Origin: Pseudomonas oryzihabitans NBRC 102199
Lineage (GTDB): Bacteria > Pseudomonadota > Gammaproteobacteria > Pseudomonadales > Pseudomonadaceae
Direction of reading: 5' to 3'
Assembly (NCBI RefSeq): GCF_000730625.1
Contig: NZ_BBIT01000005.1
Span: 706,339 to 770,338, forward strand
Length of the DNA stretch: 64,000 nucleotides
Shown here: piece by piece, positions 28,228 through 37,776 of the stretch
Numbering within the stretch: the stretch's first letter is position 1
Layout of the letters: every line of letters starts with the position of its first letter
Program-made: the position numbers and the translations under genes
The notes under the pieces: generated by a model
The model's database searches: none
Seen by the model: the letters and a program-made list of their open reading frames with translations, nothing else
What the model was told of the DNA's origin: nothing

Positions 28228-29661
28228 TCACTCGACGTTCTGCGCGCTCTTTTCCGGTTCGGCCGCCAGCGGCTTGACCCGGCGCCCGGTCTCCCGCGAG
28301 GCCTGCAAGAAGATCGCCGCCGCCAGCATCGAGAGCGCGCCGACGCAGAGAAAGGTCGCGCGAAAGGCGGACAGCACCTCGGTGTCGCCATAGTCGTCCT
28401 GGAAACCGCCCAGCAGGGCGGCCGCACAGGCCACGCCAAAGCTCATGGCCAGTTGCATCACCACCGACAGCAGGCTGTTGCCGCTGGCCGCCTGCTGGTC
28501 GTGCAGGTCGATGAGGGTAATGGTGTTCATGGCGGTGAACTGCATGGAATTCACCGCGCCGAGGATGCCGAGGTGGATGAGCAGCCAGACGAAGGGCGTC
28601 GAGGGACCGATCAGGGCGAGGCTGGCGATCAGGCAACCCAGTAGCAGGGTGTTGCCCACCAGCAGGCGGCGATAGCCGAGGCGCCCGATCAGCGGACCGG
28701 CGATGGGCTTGGCCAGCATCGCCGACAGCGCCAGGGGCATCATCAGCAGGCCGGCCTGGGTCGGCGAGTAGCCGAGGCCCACCTGGAACAGCAGCGGGAT
28801 GAGAAAGGGCAGGGCGCCGCTGCCGAGGCGGGCGAAGAGATTGCCGAAGATGCCCACCGCGAAGCTGCGGATGCGAAACAGCTCGGCGGAGAACAGTGGC
28901 TGGTCGTGGTGCAGGGCGCGCAGCCAGTAGGCCACCATGCATGCCATGCCGGCCATCAGCAACAGCACCACCCGCACATGGGGCAGGTGCAATTCGCCGA
29001 GGCCTTCCAGGGCGATGCTGATGAGGATCATGGAAGTGCCGAAGAGCAGGAAGCCCAGGCCGTCGAAGCGTTGCGGCAGGGGGCTGCGCAGATCCGGCAG
29101 CAGGCGGCGGGTGGCCAGGCAGCCGAGGATGCCCACTGGCAGGTTGATCAGGAAGATCCAGTGCCAGGACACGGCTTCCACCAACCAGCCACCCAGGGCC
29201 GGGCCGGCCAGAGGGCCGATCAGGCCGGGAATGGTGATGAAGCTGAGGATGCGGACCAGCTCGCTGCGCGGATAGACGCGCAGGATCACCAGGCGCCCCA
29301 CCGGCAGCATCAGCGAACCGCCGAGGCCCTGGATTACCCGGGCGGCGATCAGCAGGTTGAGGCTGGGCGCCAGGGCGCAGAGCAGCGAGCCAAAGGTGAA
29401 GAGGGCGATGGCGGTGAAGAAGACGCGGCGACTGCCGAAGCGATCGGAAATCCAGCCGGAGGCGGGAATCAGCAGCGCGACAGTGAGCAGGTAGGCGATC
29501 ACCACCCCCTGCATGCGCAGCGGATTCTCGCCGAGGTCGGCGGCCATGCGCGGCAGGGCGGTGTTGACGATGGTCGCGTCCAGCGACTGCATGAAGAAGG
29601 CCACGGCGATCAGCCAGGGAAGCCAGCGGGCCGTGGTGGTATCCAGGGTCGGGGAGGGCAT
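28228..29661 (-). CDS. mdtD: MFS multidrug efflux pump, DHA2/MdtD type
   Basis: A 477-residue transporter with about 14 hydrophobic segments, exporting drugs in exchange for protons. Seen: the DHA2 opening FFMQSLDATIVNTALPRMA (motif D1), motif A GWISDRFGSRRVF between segments 2 and 3, and motif C-like GPLAGPALGGWLVE in segment 5. Its length and its opening resemble E. coli MdtD (about 471 residues), but here no mdtABC genes accompany it, so the substrate is unknown. The ATG at 29661 has AAGGAC upstream; the longer in-frame extension is not conserved. Confidence 0.87.
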   Translation of the reverse strand: MPSPTLDTTTARWLPWLIAVAFFMQSLDATIVNTALPRMAADLGENPLRMQGVVIAYLLTVALLIPASGWISDRFGSRRVFFTAIALFTFGSLLCALAPSLNLLIAARVIQGLGGSLMLPVGRLVILRVYPRSELVRILSFITIPGLIGPLAGPALGGWLVEAVSWHWIFLINLPVGILGCLATRRLLPDLRSPLPQRFDGLGFLLFGTSMILISIALEGLGELHLPHVRVVLLLMAGMACMVAYWLRALHHDQPLFSAELFRIRSFAVGIFGNLFARLGSGALPFLIPLLFQVGLGYSPTQAGLLMMPLALSAMLAKPIAGPLIGRLGYRRLLVGNTLLLGCLIASLALIGPSTPFVWLLIHLGILGAVNSMQFTAMNTITLIDLHDQQAASGNSLLSVVMQLAMSFGVACAAALLGGFQDDYGDTEVLSAFRATFLCVGALSMLAAAIFLQASRETGRRVKPLAAEPEKSAQNVE

Positions 29662-29732
29662 GGGAGGTCCTTGTCGAGACAGCCGACTACCCGCTCTCTG
29701 ACTGTCTGGCGGCGGCAGGGTGCCCCGCTCCT

Positions 29733-30620
29733 TCAGCGCGAGCGGGAATCTAGCAGCGCCTCGATCCGCTGGTCCTTCTCTGCCCAGAGCGTGCTGACCC
29801 ACTGCTGGAAGCCTGCGCGAAATTCCGCATCTTCGCTGTAGTCACCCGCCCAGCGCGCCGGATCCAGAGGTCGCGCGCGAATATCGATGATAACGCGTTT
29901 GACTCGTCCGCAGAGCAGGTCCCAGAAGCCGGGCACGCGACCGTCGGGATAGACCAGGGTGACGTCCAGCAGGGTGTCCAGCTGCTCGCCCATGGCGGCG
30001 AGGACGAAGGCCATGCCGCCGGCCTTGGGCTTGAGCAGGTGGCGATAGGGCGACTGCTGCTCCGCATGCTTGGCGGCGGTGAAGCGGGTGCCTTCCAGGT
30101 AGTTGACGATGGTCACCGGCTGGCGGCGGAATTTCTCGCAGGCGCGGCGGGTGATGGCCAGGTCCGCGCCCTTGAGTTCCGGGCGGCGGGCCAGCTGGGC
30201 GCGGGTGTATCTCTTCATGAAGGGGTAGTCCAGCGCCCACCAGGCGAGCCCCAGGAAGGGTACCCAGATGAGCTCCTTCTTCAGGAAGAACTTGAAATAG
30301 GGCACCTTGCCGTTGAAGGTCTCGATGAGCGCGGGGATATCGACCCAGGACTGGTGATTGCAGATGACCAGGTAGGAGCGGTCACGGCTGAGCGCCTCGG
30401 TGCCGCGGATGTCCCAGACGGTGGGGGTGAGGCGGGCGAAGATGGCCTTGTTGATCTCGGCCCAGGTCTCGGCGATGGCGGTGACCACCCGGGAGCAGAG
30501 GTCGCGCAGCGCGACAAGGGGCAGCAGCTTGATCAGGGCGAATACCAGTAGCGGACCGATCATGACCAGGGTGTTCAACAGGAGCAGCGCAGAGACGGTG
30601 ATACCGGTCAGGAGGTGCAT
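29733..30620 (-). CDS. Membrane-bound acyltransferase, YihG/PlsC family
   Basis: Transfers acyl groups to lysophospholipid-type acceptors in the inner membrane. 295 residues: an N-terminal hydrophobic stretch (residues 5-37), the catalytic NHxxxxD motif as NHQSWVD (His89, Asp94), the FLKKELIWVPFLG block II, and EGTRF (block III). This resembles E. coli YihG, a poly(A)-polymerase-modulating or lysophosphatidic-acid acyltransferase homologue whose exact substrate is not settled. It is divergent from the HD-GYP gene. Confidence 0.88.
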   Translation of the reverse strand: MHLLTGITVSALLLLNTLVMIGPLLVFALIKLLPLVALRDLCSRVVTAIAETWAEINKAIFARLTPTVWDIRGTEALSRDRSYLVICNHQSWVDIPALIETFNGKVPYFKFFLKKELIWVPFLGLAWWALDYPFMKRYTRAQLARRPELKGADLAITRRACEKFRRQPVTIVNYLEGTRFTAAKHAEQQSPYRHLLKPKAGGMAFVLAAMGEQLDTLLDVTLVYPDGRVPGFWDLLCGRVKRVIIDIRARPLDPARWAGDYSEDAEFRAGFQQWVSTLWAEKDQRIEALLDSRSR

Positions 30621-30726
30621 GGATTCTCTCGTCTAGAACTTGGGGCGATAGTCTTTGGCGTGACATAGCATTTTGCGATCATCCGCCTCTGGATGGCTGC
30701 TGCCGATCCGCTGCGAAGTGAACGCC

Positions 30727-31983
30727 ATGCTCAAAAAGGTTACCAGTGCCGAGGTCTGCCTCGGCATGTACATCCACAAATTCGAAGGCAGCTGGATCGA
30801 CCATCCGTTCTGGAAGGCGCGCTTCCTGCTGCAGGAGCCACGCGACCTGCAGAAGATCCAGGACAGCGCGGTGACCGCGGTGTGGATCGATATCGCCAAG
30901 GGCCTGGATTGCCGGTCCCCGAGCGAATGCTCGCCCGCCCTGGAACCGGTGGCGGTCCCTGAGCCCGTTGCCGCGTCGGTCGCTGCCCCCGCGACGCTCC
31001 CCGCTGCCGCTCCGACCCCGGAGACTGGCACCGCACCGGTCGCCGCCATCAGTTGTCCGCAGGAAATGGCGCAGGCGTCGGCGGTCAGCGCCCACGCCAA
31101 GCAGGAGGTGGCGCGGCTGTTCCAGGACGTGCGCCTGGGCCAGGCCATCGAGCTGAGCGAAGTGGCGACCGTGGTCGAGCAGATCTCGGCGTCGGTGTTG
31201 CGGCACCCCACGGCACTGATCAGCCTGACGCGGCTGCGCACGGTCGACGAGTATACCTACATCCATTCGGTGTCGGTCTGCGCCCTGATGACGGCGGTGG
31301 CGCGGCAGATGGACCTGCCGGCTGAGCAGGTGCTGCTGGCCGGTCAGGCCGGTCTGCTGCACGACGTGGGCAAGATGCGCACCCCCGTCGAGGTGCTCAA
31401 CAAGCCGGGCAGGCTGACCGAGGCCGAATTCGCCGTGATGCGGCGGCATCCCGAGGAAGGCGTCGCCCTGCTGCGGCAGTGGGGCGCATCCGCGGAGGTC
31501 ATCGACGTCTGCCTGCACCATCACGAGAAATTCGATGGCAGCGGCTATCCCCATGGGTTGGCCGGCAACCAGATCAGTCTGCTGTCGCGCATCGCCGCGG
31601 TCTGCGACGTCTATGACGCCGTCTCCTCGACCCGGCCCTACAAGACCGCCTGGAGTCCGGCCGAGGCGATCCGGCGCATGGCGGAGTGGAAGGGGCACTT
31701 CGATCCCCGGGTGTTCCAGGCCTTCGTCAAGACGCTGGGCATCTATCCGATCGGCTCCCTGGTGCGGCTGAGCAACGAGCAGCTGGCGGTGGTGGTCGAG
31801 CAGCACCCGGACAGCCTGCTGACCCCGCGGGTGCGGGTATTCTTTTCCGCGCGTTCGCGCACGCCGCTGCCGCAGCGGTTGCTGGATCTCGCCCGGCCGC
31901 CCGCCGACGAACGCATCGTGCGGCGGGAAGATCCGCAGGAGTGGGGCTTTCGCAATCTGGAGCGGCTCTGGCAGCAGGCCTAG
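30727..31983 (+). CDS. HD-GYP domain protein, predicted c-di-GMP phosphodiesterase
   Basis: Hydrolyses the second messenger c-di-GMP. 418 residues: a DUF3391-type N-terminal domain (about 1-60, KVTSAEVCLGMYIHKFEGSW), a Pro/Ala-rich linker (about 70-110), and an HD-GYP domain from about 140. Its signature residues are present: HD at 212-213 in GLLHDVGKMRTP and HHHEKFDGSGYP at 264-275. The metal-site and GYP residues are intact, so it should be active. The ATG at 30727 is chosen because the frame's upstream codons are not conserved. It is a single gene, divergent from the acyltransferase. Confidence 0.92.
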   Translation: MLKKVTSAEVCLGMYIHKFEGSWIDHPFWKARFLLQEPRDLQKIQDSAVTAVWIDIAKGLDCRSPSECSPALEPVAVPEPVAASVAAPATLPAAAPTPETGTAPVAAISCPQEMAQASAVSAHAKQEVARLFQDVRLGQAIELSEVATVVEQISASVLRHPTALISLTRLRTVDEYTYIHSVSVCALMTAVARQMDLPAEQVLLAGQAGLLHDVGKMRTPVEVLNKPGRLTEAEFAVMRRHPEEGVALLRQWGASAEVIDVCLHHHEKFDGSGYPHGLAGNQISLLSRIAAVCDVYDAVSSTRPYKTAWSPAEAIRRMAEWKGHFDPRVFQAFVKTLGIYPIGSLVRLSNEQLAVVVEQHPDSLLTPRVRVFFSARSRTPLPQRLLDLARPPADERIVRREDPQEWGFRNLERLWQQA

Positions 31984-31990
31984 CGCCGGC

Positions 31991-32605
31991 TCAGGGGCGG
32001 GTGGCCTGCAGCGAGGGCCGCTCGCCGGTACGGGCGTACCAGGCGGCGATGCGCGGACAGTCGCTGCGCCAGGCCCAGGTGGGGATGCGGAAGTCCAGAT
32101 AGCCGAGCAGGCAGGCCATGCCCAGGCTGGCCACGTCGAATTCGCCCTCCAGTTCGGCGATGGCCTCGCGCTCGAAGTAGTCCAGCGCCCGGGCGATCTT
32201 TTCCTGCTGGTTGTCCAGCCAGAGCTTCCACTGCATGCCCGGTGGGCGCATGAAGCTCTCGTAGCGGATCTGCACCGCGGCTTCCATCATGGCGTCGCAC
32301 AGCGAGGCCAGGGTCAGGCGCCGCCAGCGCTCCGGGCCCTGGCGCGGGATCAGCGGGGTGCGCGCGTGCAGGGTATCCAGGTAGTCGAGGATGACGCGGC
32401 TGTCGTGCAGGCAGGTGCCATCGGCCAGGCGCAGGGCGGGAATCTTGCCGGCGGGGTTAGTATCGAGGACGTCGCGATTGGGGTTGAGCGGCGTCTGCTG
32501 GACGATTTCCACCTCCACCTGCTCGATCAGGTCCGTCTCGTGGAGCATCACCACGACTTTGCGACCGAAGGGCGAGGCGGGAGTGTGGTACAGGATCATG
32601 GACAT
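31991..32605 (-). CDS. Glutathione S-transferase family protein
   Basis: Detoxification enzyme or thiol transferase of the GST fold. 204 residues with the thioredoxin-like N-terminal domain (ILYHTPASPFGRKVVVMLHE), the cis-proline NPAGKIPALRL and the glutathione-binding DSRVILDYL, then an all-helical C-terminal domain ending DFRIPTWAWR and PRIAAWYART. The active-site residue is likely Ser or Tyr near the first loop; the subclass is not resolved. The ATG at 32605 has GGAGAG eight bases upstream. It ends convergent to the HD-GYP gene. Confidence 0.9.
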   Translation of the reverse strand: MSMILYHTPASPFGRKVVVMLHETDLIEQVEVEIVQQTPLNPNRDVLDTNPAGKIPALRLADGTCLHDSRVILDYLDTLHARTPLIPRQGPERWRRLTLASLCDAMMEAAVQIRYESFMRPPGMQWKLWLDNQQEKIARALDYFEREAIAELEGEFDVASLGMACLLGYLDFRIPTWAWRSDCPRIAAWYARTGERPSLQATRP

Positions 32606-32713
32606 GGGCCGGGCTCTCCAGAAGGCAGGACTGCATTCGCTTGTGGCGAATCCCTGCACTGTAAGCCCTAGGCCGTCCCGGGTAAAAGATGGCCTTGGTC
32701 GTAGGTGGCCGGA

Positions 32714-34090
32714 TCAGGCCAGGCCGGGTAGCTCGACGTATACCCCCAGCCCGCGTCCCTGCAGGCCTTCGCCCAGGTGCAGGCTGCCGCCATGGATTTC
32801 GACGATGCGCTTGACGATGGGCAGCCCCAGGCCGCTGCCGACGTTCTGGCCAGCGCTCTCGCTGCGGTAGAAACGAGTGAAGATCACCGCCCGTTCTTCC
32901 GGACTGACCCCGGGGCCGCTGTCGCAGACGTCGATACGTACCTGGCCGGGCACCTCCTCGACGACCCGGACCAGCACCTGGCCGCCGCTGGGGGTATAGC
33001 GGATGGCGTTGCCGACCAGGTTGGTGAGCAGCACGCCCAGCCAGGTGGGAATACCCGACAGCTTGACCTCCTGATCCTCCAGCACTAGGTCGATGTTCTT
33101 CTCGATGGCCAGGGGCGCGAGTTCCGACAGGGTATCCGCTGCCAGCCGGCCGAGATGGACGGGGACGAACTGCTCCTGCAGGGCGCCGCTGTCCAGCCGC
33201 GCCAGGAGCAGGATCTGCTCCATCAGCTGGCTGATGCGTTCGGCGCTGCGACGCACCTGCACCAGGCCGCGGGCATGGGCCTGGGGATCGCTGGATCTCA
33301 GGGCGACCTGGGTATGGGTCAGCAGACTGGCGAGGGGGGTGCGGATCTCGTGGGCGGCGTCGCTGGTCAGCCGGCGCTCCGCCTCCAGGGCCCCGTCCAG
33401 GCGTTCCAGCAGGGCGTTGATCTCCTCCACCAGGACCGCGGCTTCCAGCGGCACCCGGCTCAGCGGCAACGGCTCCAGACGCTGGGCGGAGCGCTGCTTG
33501 ATCTGCGCGGCCAGCTGGCGCAGGGGCTCCAGACCGCGGGTGACGCCGAACCAGATGAGGGCGGCCAGCACCGGCAGGGCCAGGGCCAGGGGAAACAGCG
33601 AGCCGAGCAGCAGCAGGTTGGTGGCGCCGCGGCGATCGGCCAGGTTTTCGTAGATCCAGATGCGCCCCTCGCCGCTGCTCAGCCGCAACACGCGCCAGTG
33701 CTGCCCCTCGGCCAGCAGGCTGCTGAAGCCGGGCGGCTGGTCGGCCAGACCGGCCGGCGGCGCCGGGGTGCCGAGGCGCTGGTCGCCGGCCTGCAGCAGA
33801 TAGCCCAGGGCGTTGCGCCGCTTGAACAGCGGCAGGTCGGCGATGGCTGTGCGGCTTCGCTCCAGGGCCCGGGCCGCGGGCGGCAGACTGCGGTCACCGC
33901 CCTCGCCCAGGGTGGCCAGGTGCAGGGCGGCCGAGCCGAAGTCGAGCATGTCCTCGTCGGCCAGGCGATTCACCTGGCGCAGGACCAGCTGGTAGGTCAC
34001 TAGGGCGGCGATCAGCCAGCAGGCGAAGATGCCGCACAGCAGCAGCGTCAGCAGCCGCCGGCGCAGCGAGACGGCTGGGCCGTCGGTCAT
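32714..34090 (-). CDS. Sensor histidine kinase of the PmrB/QseC type
   Basis: A 458-residue membrane kinase: membrane segments at about 12-35 and 160-182 flank a periplasmic sensor region of about 125 residues; then a HAMP segment, HisKA with the phospho-accepting His247 in DAAHEIRTPLASLL, and an HATPase domain with N-box LVGNAIRYTPSGG and G-box motifs DSGPGV and GSGLGLPIVKRI. It phosphorylates the adjacent response regulator, whose stop overlaps its ATG by four bases. The sequence resembles QseC and PmrB; the ligand is not predictable. Confidence 0.9.
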   Translation of the reverse strand: MTDGPAVSLRRRLLTLLLCGIFACWLIAALVTYQLVLRQVNRLADEDMLDFGSAALHLATLGEGGDRSLPPAARALERSRTAIADLPLFKRRNALGYLLQAGDQRLGTPAPPAGLADQPPGFSSLLAEGQHWRVLRLSSGEGRIWIYENLADRRGATNLLLLGSLFPLALALPVLAALIWFGVTRGLEPLRQLAAQIKQRSAQRLEPLPLSRVPLEAAVLVEEINALLERLDGALEAERRLTSDAAHEIRTPLASLLTHTQVALRSSDPQAHARGLVQVRRSAERISQLMEQILLLARLDSGALQEQFVPVHLGRLAADTLSELAPLAIEKNIDLVLEDQEVKLSGIPTWLGVLLTNLVGNAIRYTPSGGQVLVRVVEEVPGQVRIDVCDSGPGVSPEERAVIFTRFYRSESAGQNVGSGLGLPIVKRIVEIHGGSLHLGEGLQGRGLGVYVELPGLA

Positions 34091-34761
34091 GGAGCCGGCC
34101 GCTCGGGCTGGTCGATGCCGTAGCCGATGCCGCGCACGGTGCGGATCAGGCTGGTGCCGAGCTTGCGTCTGAGGTGATGGATATGGACCTCGATGGCGTT
34201 GCTCTCGACGTCACCGTCCCAGCCATAGAGCGCCTGCTCCAGGCGATTGCGCGAGAGCACCTTGCCCATGTTTTCCAGCAGCAGGCGCAGCAGGGCGTAT
34301 TCCCGCGGTGCCAGCTCCACCGGCTGGCCGGCCAGGGTCACCCGGTGGGTGGCCGGATCGACCCGCAGCTCGTTGTGCTCCAGTTGCGGCAGGGCCCGGC
34401 CGGCGCTGCGGCGGGTGAGGGCGCGGACCCGGGCGAGCAGTTCGTCCAGGTCGAAGGGTTTGGTCAGGTAGTCGTCGGCGCCGGTGTCCAGGCCGGTGAC
34501 CCGGTCGGTGACCTTGTCGCGGGCGGTGAGGATCAGCACTGGGGTGGCGTCGCCGCGCTTGCGCAGCGCGGCCAGGACCTCGAGTCCCGAGCGGCGGGGC
34601 AGGCCGATGTCGAGCACCACCAGATCGAAGGGATCGGTTTCCAGCGCCGCCTGGGCGGCCTGGCCATCGGTCACCCAGTCGACGGTATCGCCTTCCAGGG
34701 CCAGGCCGGCGCGGATGCCGTCGCCCAGCAGCATGTCGTCTTCGGCCAGCAGTATTCTCAT
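34087..34761 (-). CDS. OmpR/PhoB-family response regulator, PmrA/QseB-like
   Basis: A 224-residue DNA-binding regulator with receiver domain (phospho-acceptor Asp51 in DLVVLDIGLP, acidic pair in LLAEDDMLLGDG, Lys in YLTKPFD) and a winged-helix output domain ending VEVHIHHLRRKLG and TVRGIGYGID. The opening MRILLAEDDMLLGDGI is typical of the QseB/PmrA subgroup. It is encoded upstream of its kinase with an ATGA overlap. A PmrA-box-like repeat lies about 105 bases upstream, which fits auto-regulation. Confidence 0.93.
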   Translation of the reverse strand: MRILLAEDDMLLGDGIRAGLALEGDTVDWVTDGQAAQAALETDPFDLVVLDIGLPRRSGLEVLAALRKRGDATPVLILTARDKVTDRVTGLDTGADDYLTKPFDLDELLARVRALTRRSAGRALPQLEHNELRVDPATHRVTLAGQPVELAPREYALLRLLLENMGKVLSRNRLEQALYGWDGDVESNAIEVHIHHLRRKLGTSLIRTVRGIGYGIDQPERPAP

Positions 34762-34863
34762 CGGATTTTCCCAGGCGGTTGAGCGGTTTTACCGCTCCGG
34801 GCCGGCCTCGGCAAGAGCGGTGACCATCTCCAGGATGGTCAGCCTCCAGCCTAGGCCAGGGCG

Positions 34864-34880
34864 CTTAAGGCCGGATTAAC
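34864..34880 (-). promoter_or_regulatory. PmrA/QseB-box-like direct repeat upstream of the two-component operon
   Basis: On the minus strand the sequence reads GTTAAT-CCGGC-CTTAAG. The HTTAAK-N5-HTTAAK pattern of PmrA boxes is met except for the first base. It lies about 105 bases upstream of the response regulator and just after the neighbouring dehydrogenase stop. Perfect hairpins (GAGCGGTTTTACCGCTC and GACCATC...GATGGTC) lie between it and the gene. Confidence 0.45.
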
Positions 34881-34885
34881 ACGGC

Positions 34886-36214
34886 TCAGGGACGCTGGGC
34901 GCTGACCCGCCAGATCGTATTGCCGACATCGTCGGCCACCAGCAGGCCGCCGTGACCATCGTTGACCACCCCGACCGGACGTCCCTGGGCCTCTTCCTTG
35001 CCATTGAGGAAGCCGGTCAGCAGGTCGCGCGGCGGGCCGCTGGGCTTGCCGTTCTGGAAGGGCACGAAGACGACCTTGTAGCCGCTCTTGGGATCGCGAT
35101 TCCAGGAGCCGTGCTGGCCGACGAACATGCCCTGGCGAAACGCCGTCGGCAACTCGCTGTCGGCGCTCGCGAAGGCCAGGCCCAGGGAGGCGGTGTGGGT
35201 ACCCAGGGCGTAGTCCGGGGTCAGCGCCTTGGCCACCAGATCCGGGCGGGGCGGCTGTACCCGGCTGTCCACGGTCTTGCCCCAGTAGCTGTAGGGCCAG
35301 CCATAGAAGCCGCCGTCCTGCACCGAGGTGGCATAGTCCGGCACCAGGTCGCTGCCGATCTCGTCGCGTTCGTTGACCACCGTCCACAGTTTGCCGGTGG
35401 TGGGCTCCCAGTCCAGCCCATTGGGGTTGCGCAGACCGGTGGCGAACAGGCGTTTCTGGCCGCTGGCGCGATCTAGCTCCCAGATGGCGGCGCGGCCTTC
35501 CTCGATATCCAGGCCGTTTTCGCCGACGTTGCTGTTGGAGCCCACGGTGAGATAGAGCTTCTTGCCGTCGCGGCTGGCGATGACGTTCTTGGTCCAGTGG
35601 TGATTGATGCCCGCCGGTAGCTCGGTGACCGTCACCGGCTGGCCTTCCAGGCGAGTCGCACCGGGGCGATAGGAGAAGCGCACCAGGGCATCGGCATTGG
35701 CGACATAAAAGTCCTCGCCCACCAGCACCATGCCGAACGGCGAATGCAGCTGTTCGGCGAAGACGGTGCGGGTCTCGGCGACGCCATCGCCGTCGGCATC
35801 GCGCAACAGGGTGATGCGGTCGGCGCTGGGCACCCCGGCGCCGGCCTTCTTCATGAACAGACCCGCGATCCAGTTCTTGATCCCGGGAAAGCCCTCGCGC
35901 TTGGGCGCATTGCTTTCCGCCACCAGCACATCGCCATTGGGCAGCACATAGAGCCAGCGCGGATGGTCCAGGCCACGGGCGAAGGCCTGGACCTGGGTGC
36001 CGGGCGCGGCAGTGGGCTTGCCGCCTTCGGGCCAGCCGACCGCCGGGGCCACGTTGATGGTCGGCAGCAGTGTCTTGTGGGGTTCCGGCAGGGTCGGCGT
36101 CGGCCCATAGCCGGCTTCGCGCTGCAGGCGCGCGGTCTCGCCGCAGCCGAGCAGGGTCACGGCGGCCAGGGTCAGGGCCAGGGTACGCAAGGGATGGGGC
36201 GTGCTCAGGGGCAT
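34886..36214 (-). CDS. Sorbosone/glucose dehydrogenase-like periplasmic lipoprotein
   Basis: A 442-residue beta-propeller protein related to PQQ-dependent sugar dehydrogenases (GDH/sorbosone group). The signal peptide ends in the lipobox TLLGC (Cys24). The propeller carries [20 protein letters not shown], the [20 protein letters not shown] blade and [12 protein letters not shown] with the family Asn-Pro-Asn-Gly turn, then [13 protein letters not shown] with a candidate catalytic/PQQ histidine. Activity on a sugar with PQQ is likely but not proven. The ATG at 36214 is the start with the lipobox in register. It is a single gene. Confidence 0.87.
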   Translation of the reverse strand: MPLSTPHPLRTLALTLAAVTLLGCGETARLQREAGYGPTPTLPEPHKTLLPTINVAPAVGWPEGGKPTAAPGTQVQAFARGLDHPRWLYVLPNGDVLVAESNAPKREGFPGIKNWIAGLFMKKAGAGVPSADRITLLRDADGDGVAETRTVFAEQLHSPFGMVLVGEDFYVANADALVRFSYRPGATRLEGQPVTVTELPAGINHHWTKNVIASRDGKKLYLTVGSNSNVGENGLDIEEGRAAIWELDRASGQKRLFATGLRNPNGLDWEPTTGKLWTVVNERDEIGSDLVPDYATSVQDGGFYGWPYSYWGKTVDSRVQPPRPDLVAKALTPDYALGTHTASLGLAFASADSELPTAFRQGMFVGQHGSWNRDPKSGYKVVFVPFQNGKPSGPPRDLLTGFLNGKEEAQGRPVGVVNDGHGGLLVADDVGNTIWRVSAQRP

Positions 36215-36655
36215 GGCAGGGCTCTCGCGAGGGGCTCGCAGGATAGAGCCCGGCTGCCGGCGAACGTTCCTGGGCCGGCCCCATGGCCACCCTGGGCATC
36301 TGTGCAGCCCGGTTTTGAAAATGACTCTTTTTACCAAGTCGGTCTTTTTGAGTGCTCGGGCGCTGCGCTCGTTCTTTCACGGATACGGAAAGTCCTGCCG
36401 ATTCAAGGTGTTAGCGGGACTGCACCGAGGTCTGCGGAAAAGCGCCGGCTATCTGACGTAAATCAAAGCGTAACCATCTGTTTTTGAACGAAAAAATTCA
36501 CTAAAGCTGGCGCAGCTGACGCCGATAGCTGCCCCAACAATGACGACGAAGTCGCACCCAGTGGCGCCGCAAGCGGACGCGGTCGCCTGAACTCGCCTAC
36601 GCCAGGACCCGCTAGCTTGCGGGGGCGGGGAGTCTTTCTTTTCACAGGTGCAGTC
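36215..36655. other. 441-base gene-free region upstream of the GH5 gene
   Basis: AT-richer than its surroundings in the middle (about 36460-36530). Bases 36610-36630 contain a short CCCGC...GCGGG hairpin, and 36510-36545 an interrupted dyad. I can assign no gene, known riboswitch or named motif. It must hold promoters for the divergent dehydrogenase and GH5 genes. Confidence 0.4.
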
Positions 36656-37699
36656 ATGCAATCCCTTACCCGGCGCTTGCGCCAGTTTTCCCTGCGGCTG
36701 GCCGGTACCCTGGCCCTGAGCAGCGCACTCCTGGGTTCGGCCCAGGCGGTCGACCTGGTCGGTCTCAACTTCTCCGGTGCCGGCTTCGCCAGCCAGGTGC
36801 TACCCGGCCTCAACAACCGCAACTACATCTTTCCCAGCGAACAGCACTTCAAGGACTGGAGCGCCAAGGGCATCAAGCTGGTGCGCTTTCCGATCATCTG
36901 GGAGCGCATCCAGCCCAACCTGAATTCGATGCTGGATCCGGACTATGGCGCCCTGGTCACCCAGACGCTGAATTACGCCCAGAAGTATGGCGTCAAGGTG
37001 ATCCTCGACCTGCACAACTATGCGCGCTATCGCGGCGAGGTGATCGGCGCGGGCAAGGTCACCTACTTCAACTACTGGGACGTGACCTATCGCCTGGCCT
37101 TCCGCTTCGGCAAGCACCCGGCGCTCTTCGGTTACGACATCATGAACGAGCCCCACGACGCCGTGGCCTTCTGGCCGACCGCCGCCCAGCACGGCATCAA
37201 CGGCATCCGTACCGTGGACAGCGTCCACCCCATCATCGTCGAGGGCAACGGCTGGTCCAGCGCCGCGCGCTGGCCGCAGTGGAACGATCCGCTGCTGGCG
37301 CTCAAGGACCCGGCCAACAAGCTGATCTTTTCCGCCCACGTCTATTTCGACAATGACGGTGGCGGCCAGTACGCCAGCAAGGACATGAGCGGCTTCGACC
37401 CCATGGTCGGGGTGAATCGCGTCAAGCCCTTCGTCGACTGGCTGAAGAAGAACGGCAAGCAGGGCTACATCGGCGAATTCGGCGTGCCGGACGACGATCC
37501 GCGCTGGCTGGTGGCCATGGACAACATGCTGGCCTATCTCAAGCAGCACTGCATTCCGGCCAGCTACTGGGCCGCCGGTCCCGGCTGGGGCAACTACAAC
37601 CTGGCGGTGGAACCCATCAACGGCGTGGATCGACCCCAGTGGGCGACCCTGAAGAAGTACGTCGACAGCAGCAGCTGCGCGAGCATCGGCCCCAAATAA
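36656..37699 (+). CDS. Secreted glycoside hydrolase family 5 (endoglucanase-like)
   Basis: A 347-residue extracellular or periplasmic beta-glycanase. Residues 1-31 are a signal peptide (Arg-rich start, hydrophobic core, cleavage likely after SAQA). The GH5 TIM barrel shows the acid/base Glu165 in YDIMNEPHD and the nucleophile Glu274 in GYIGEFGVP, plus conserved GLNFSGA near the start, VRFPIIWERIQP, and HVYFDNDGGG. Cellulase (EC 3.2.1.4) activity is the usual family function. The ATG is at 36656. It stands alone with gcvH 78 bases downstream, so no cellulose-synthesis genes explain it. Confidence 0.92.
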   Translation: MQSLTRRLRQFSLRLAGTLALSSALLGSAQAVDLVGLNFSGAGFASQVLPGLNNRNYIFPSEQHFKDWSAKGIKLVRFPIIWERIQPNLNSMLDPDYGALVTQTLNYAQKYGVKVILDLHNYARYRGEVIGAGKVTYFNYWDVTYRLAFRFGKHPALFGYDIMNEPHDAVAFWPTAAQHGINGIRTVDSVHPIIVEGNGWSSAARWPQWNDPLLALKDPANKLIFSAHVYFDNDGGGQYASKDMSGFDPMVGVNRVKPFVDWLKKNGKQGYIGEFGVPDDDPRWLVAMDNMLAYLKQHCIPASYWAAGPGWGNYNLAVEPINGVDRPQWATLKKYVDSSSCASIGPK

Positions 37700-37776
37700 G
37701 CCCGGCCAGCGATGGCGGTCCCCGGGGTCGGCAGGCTACCCTTGCCTTTTAACCGTGCCAGCCCCGAGGACCTCTC

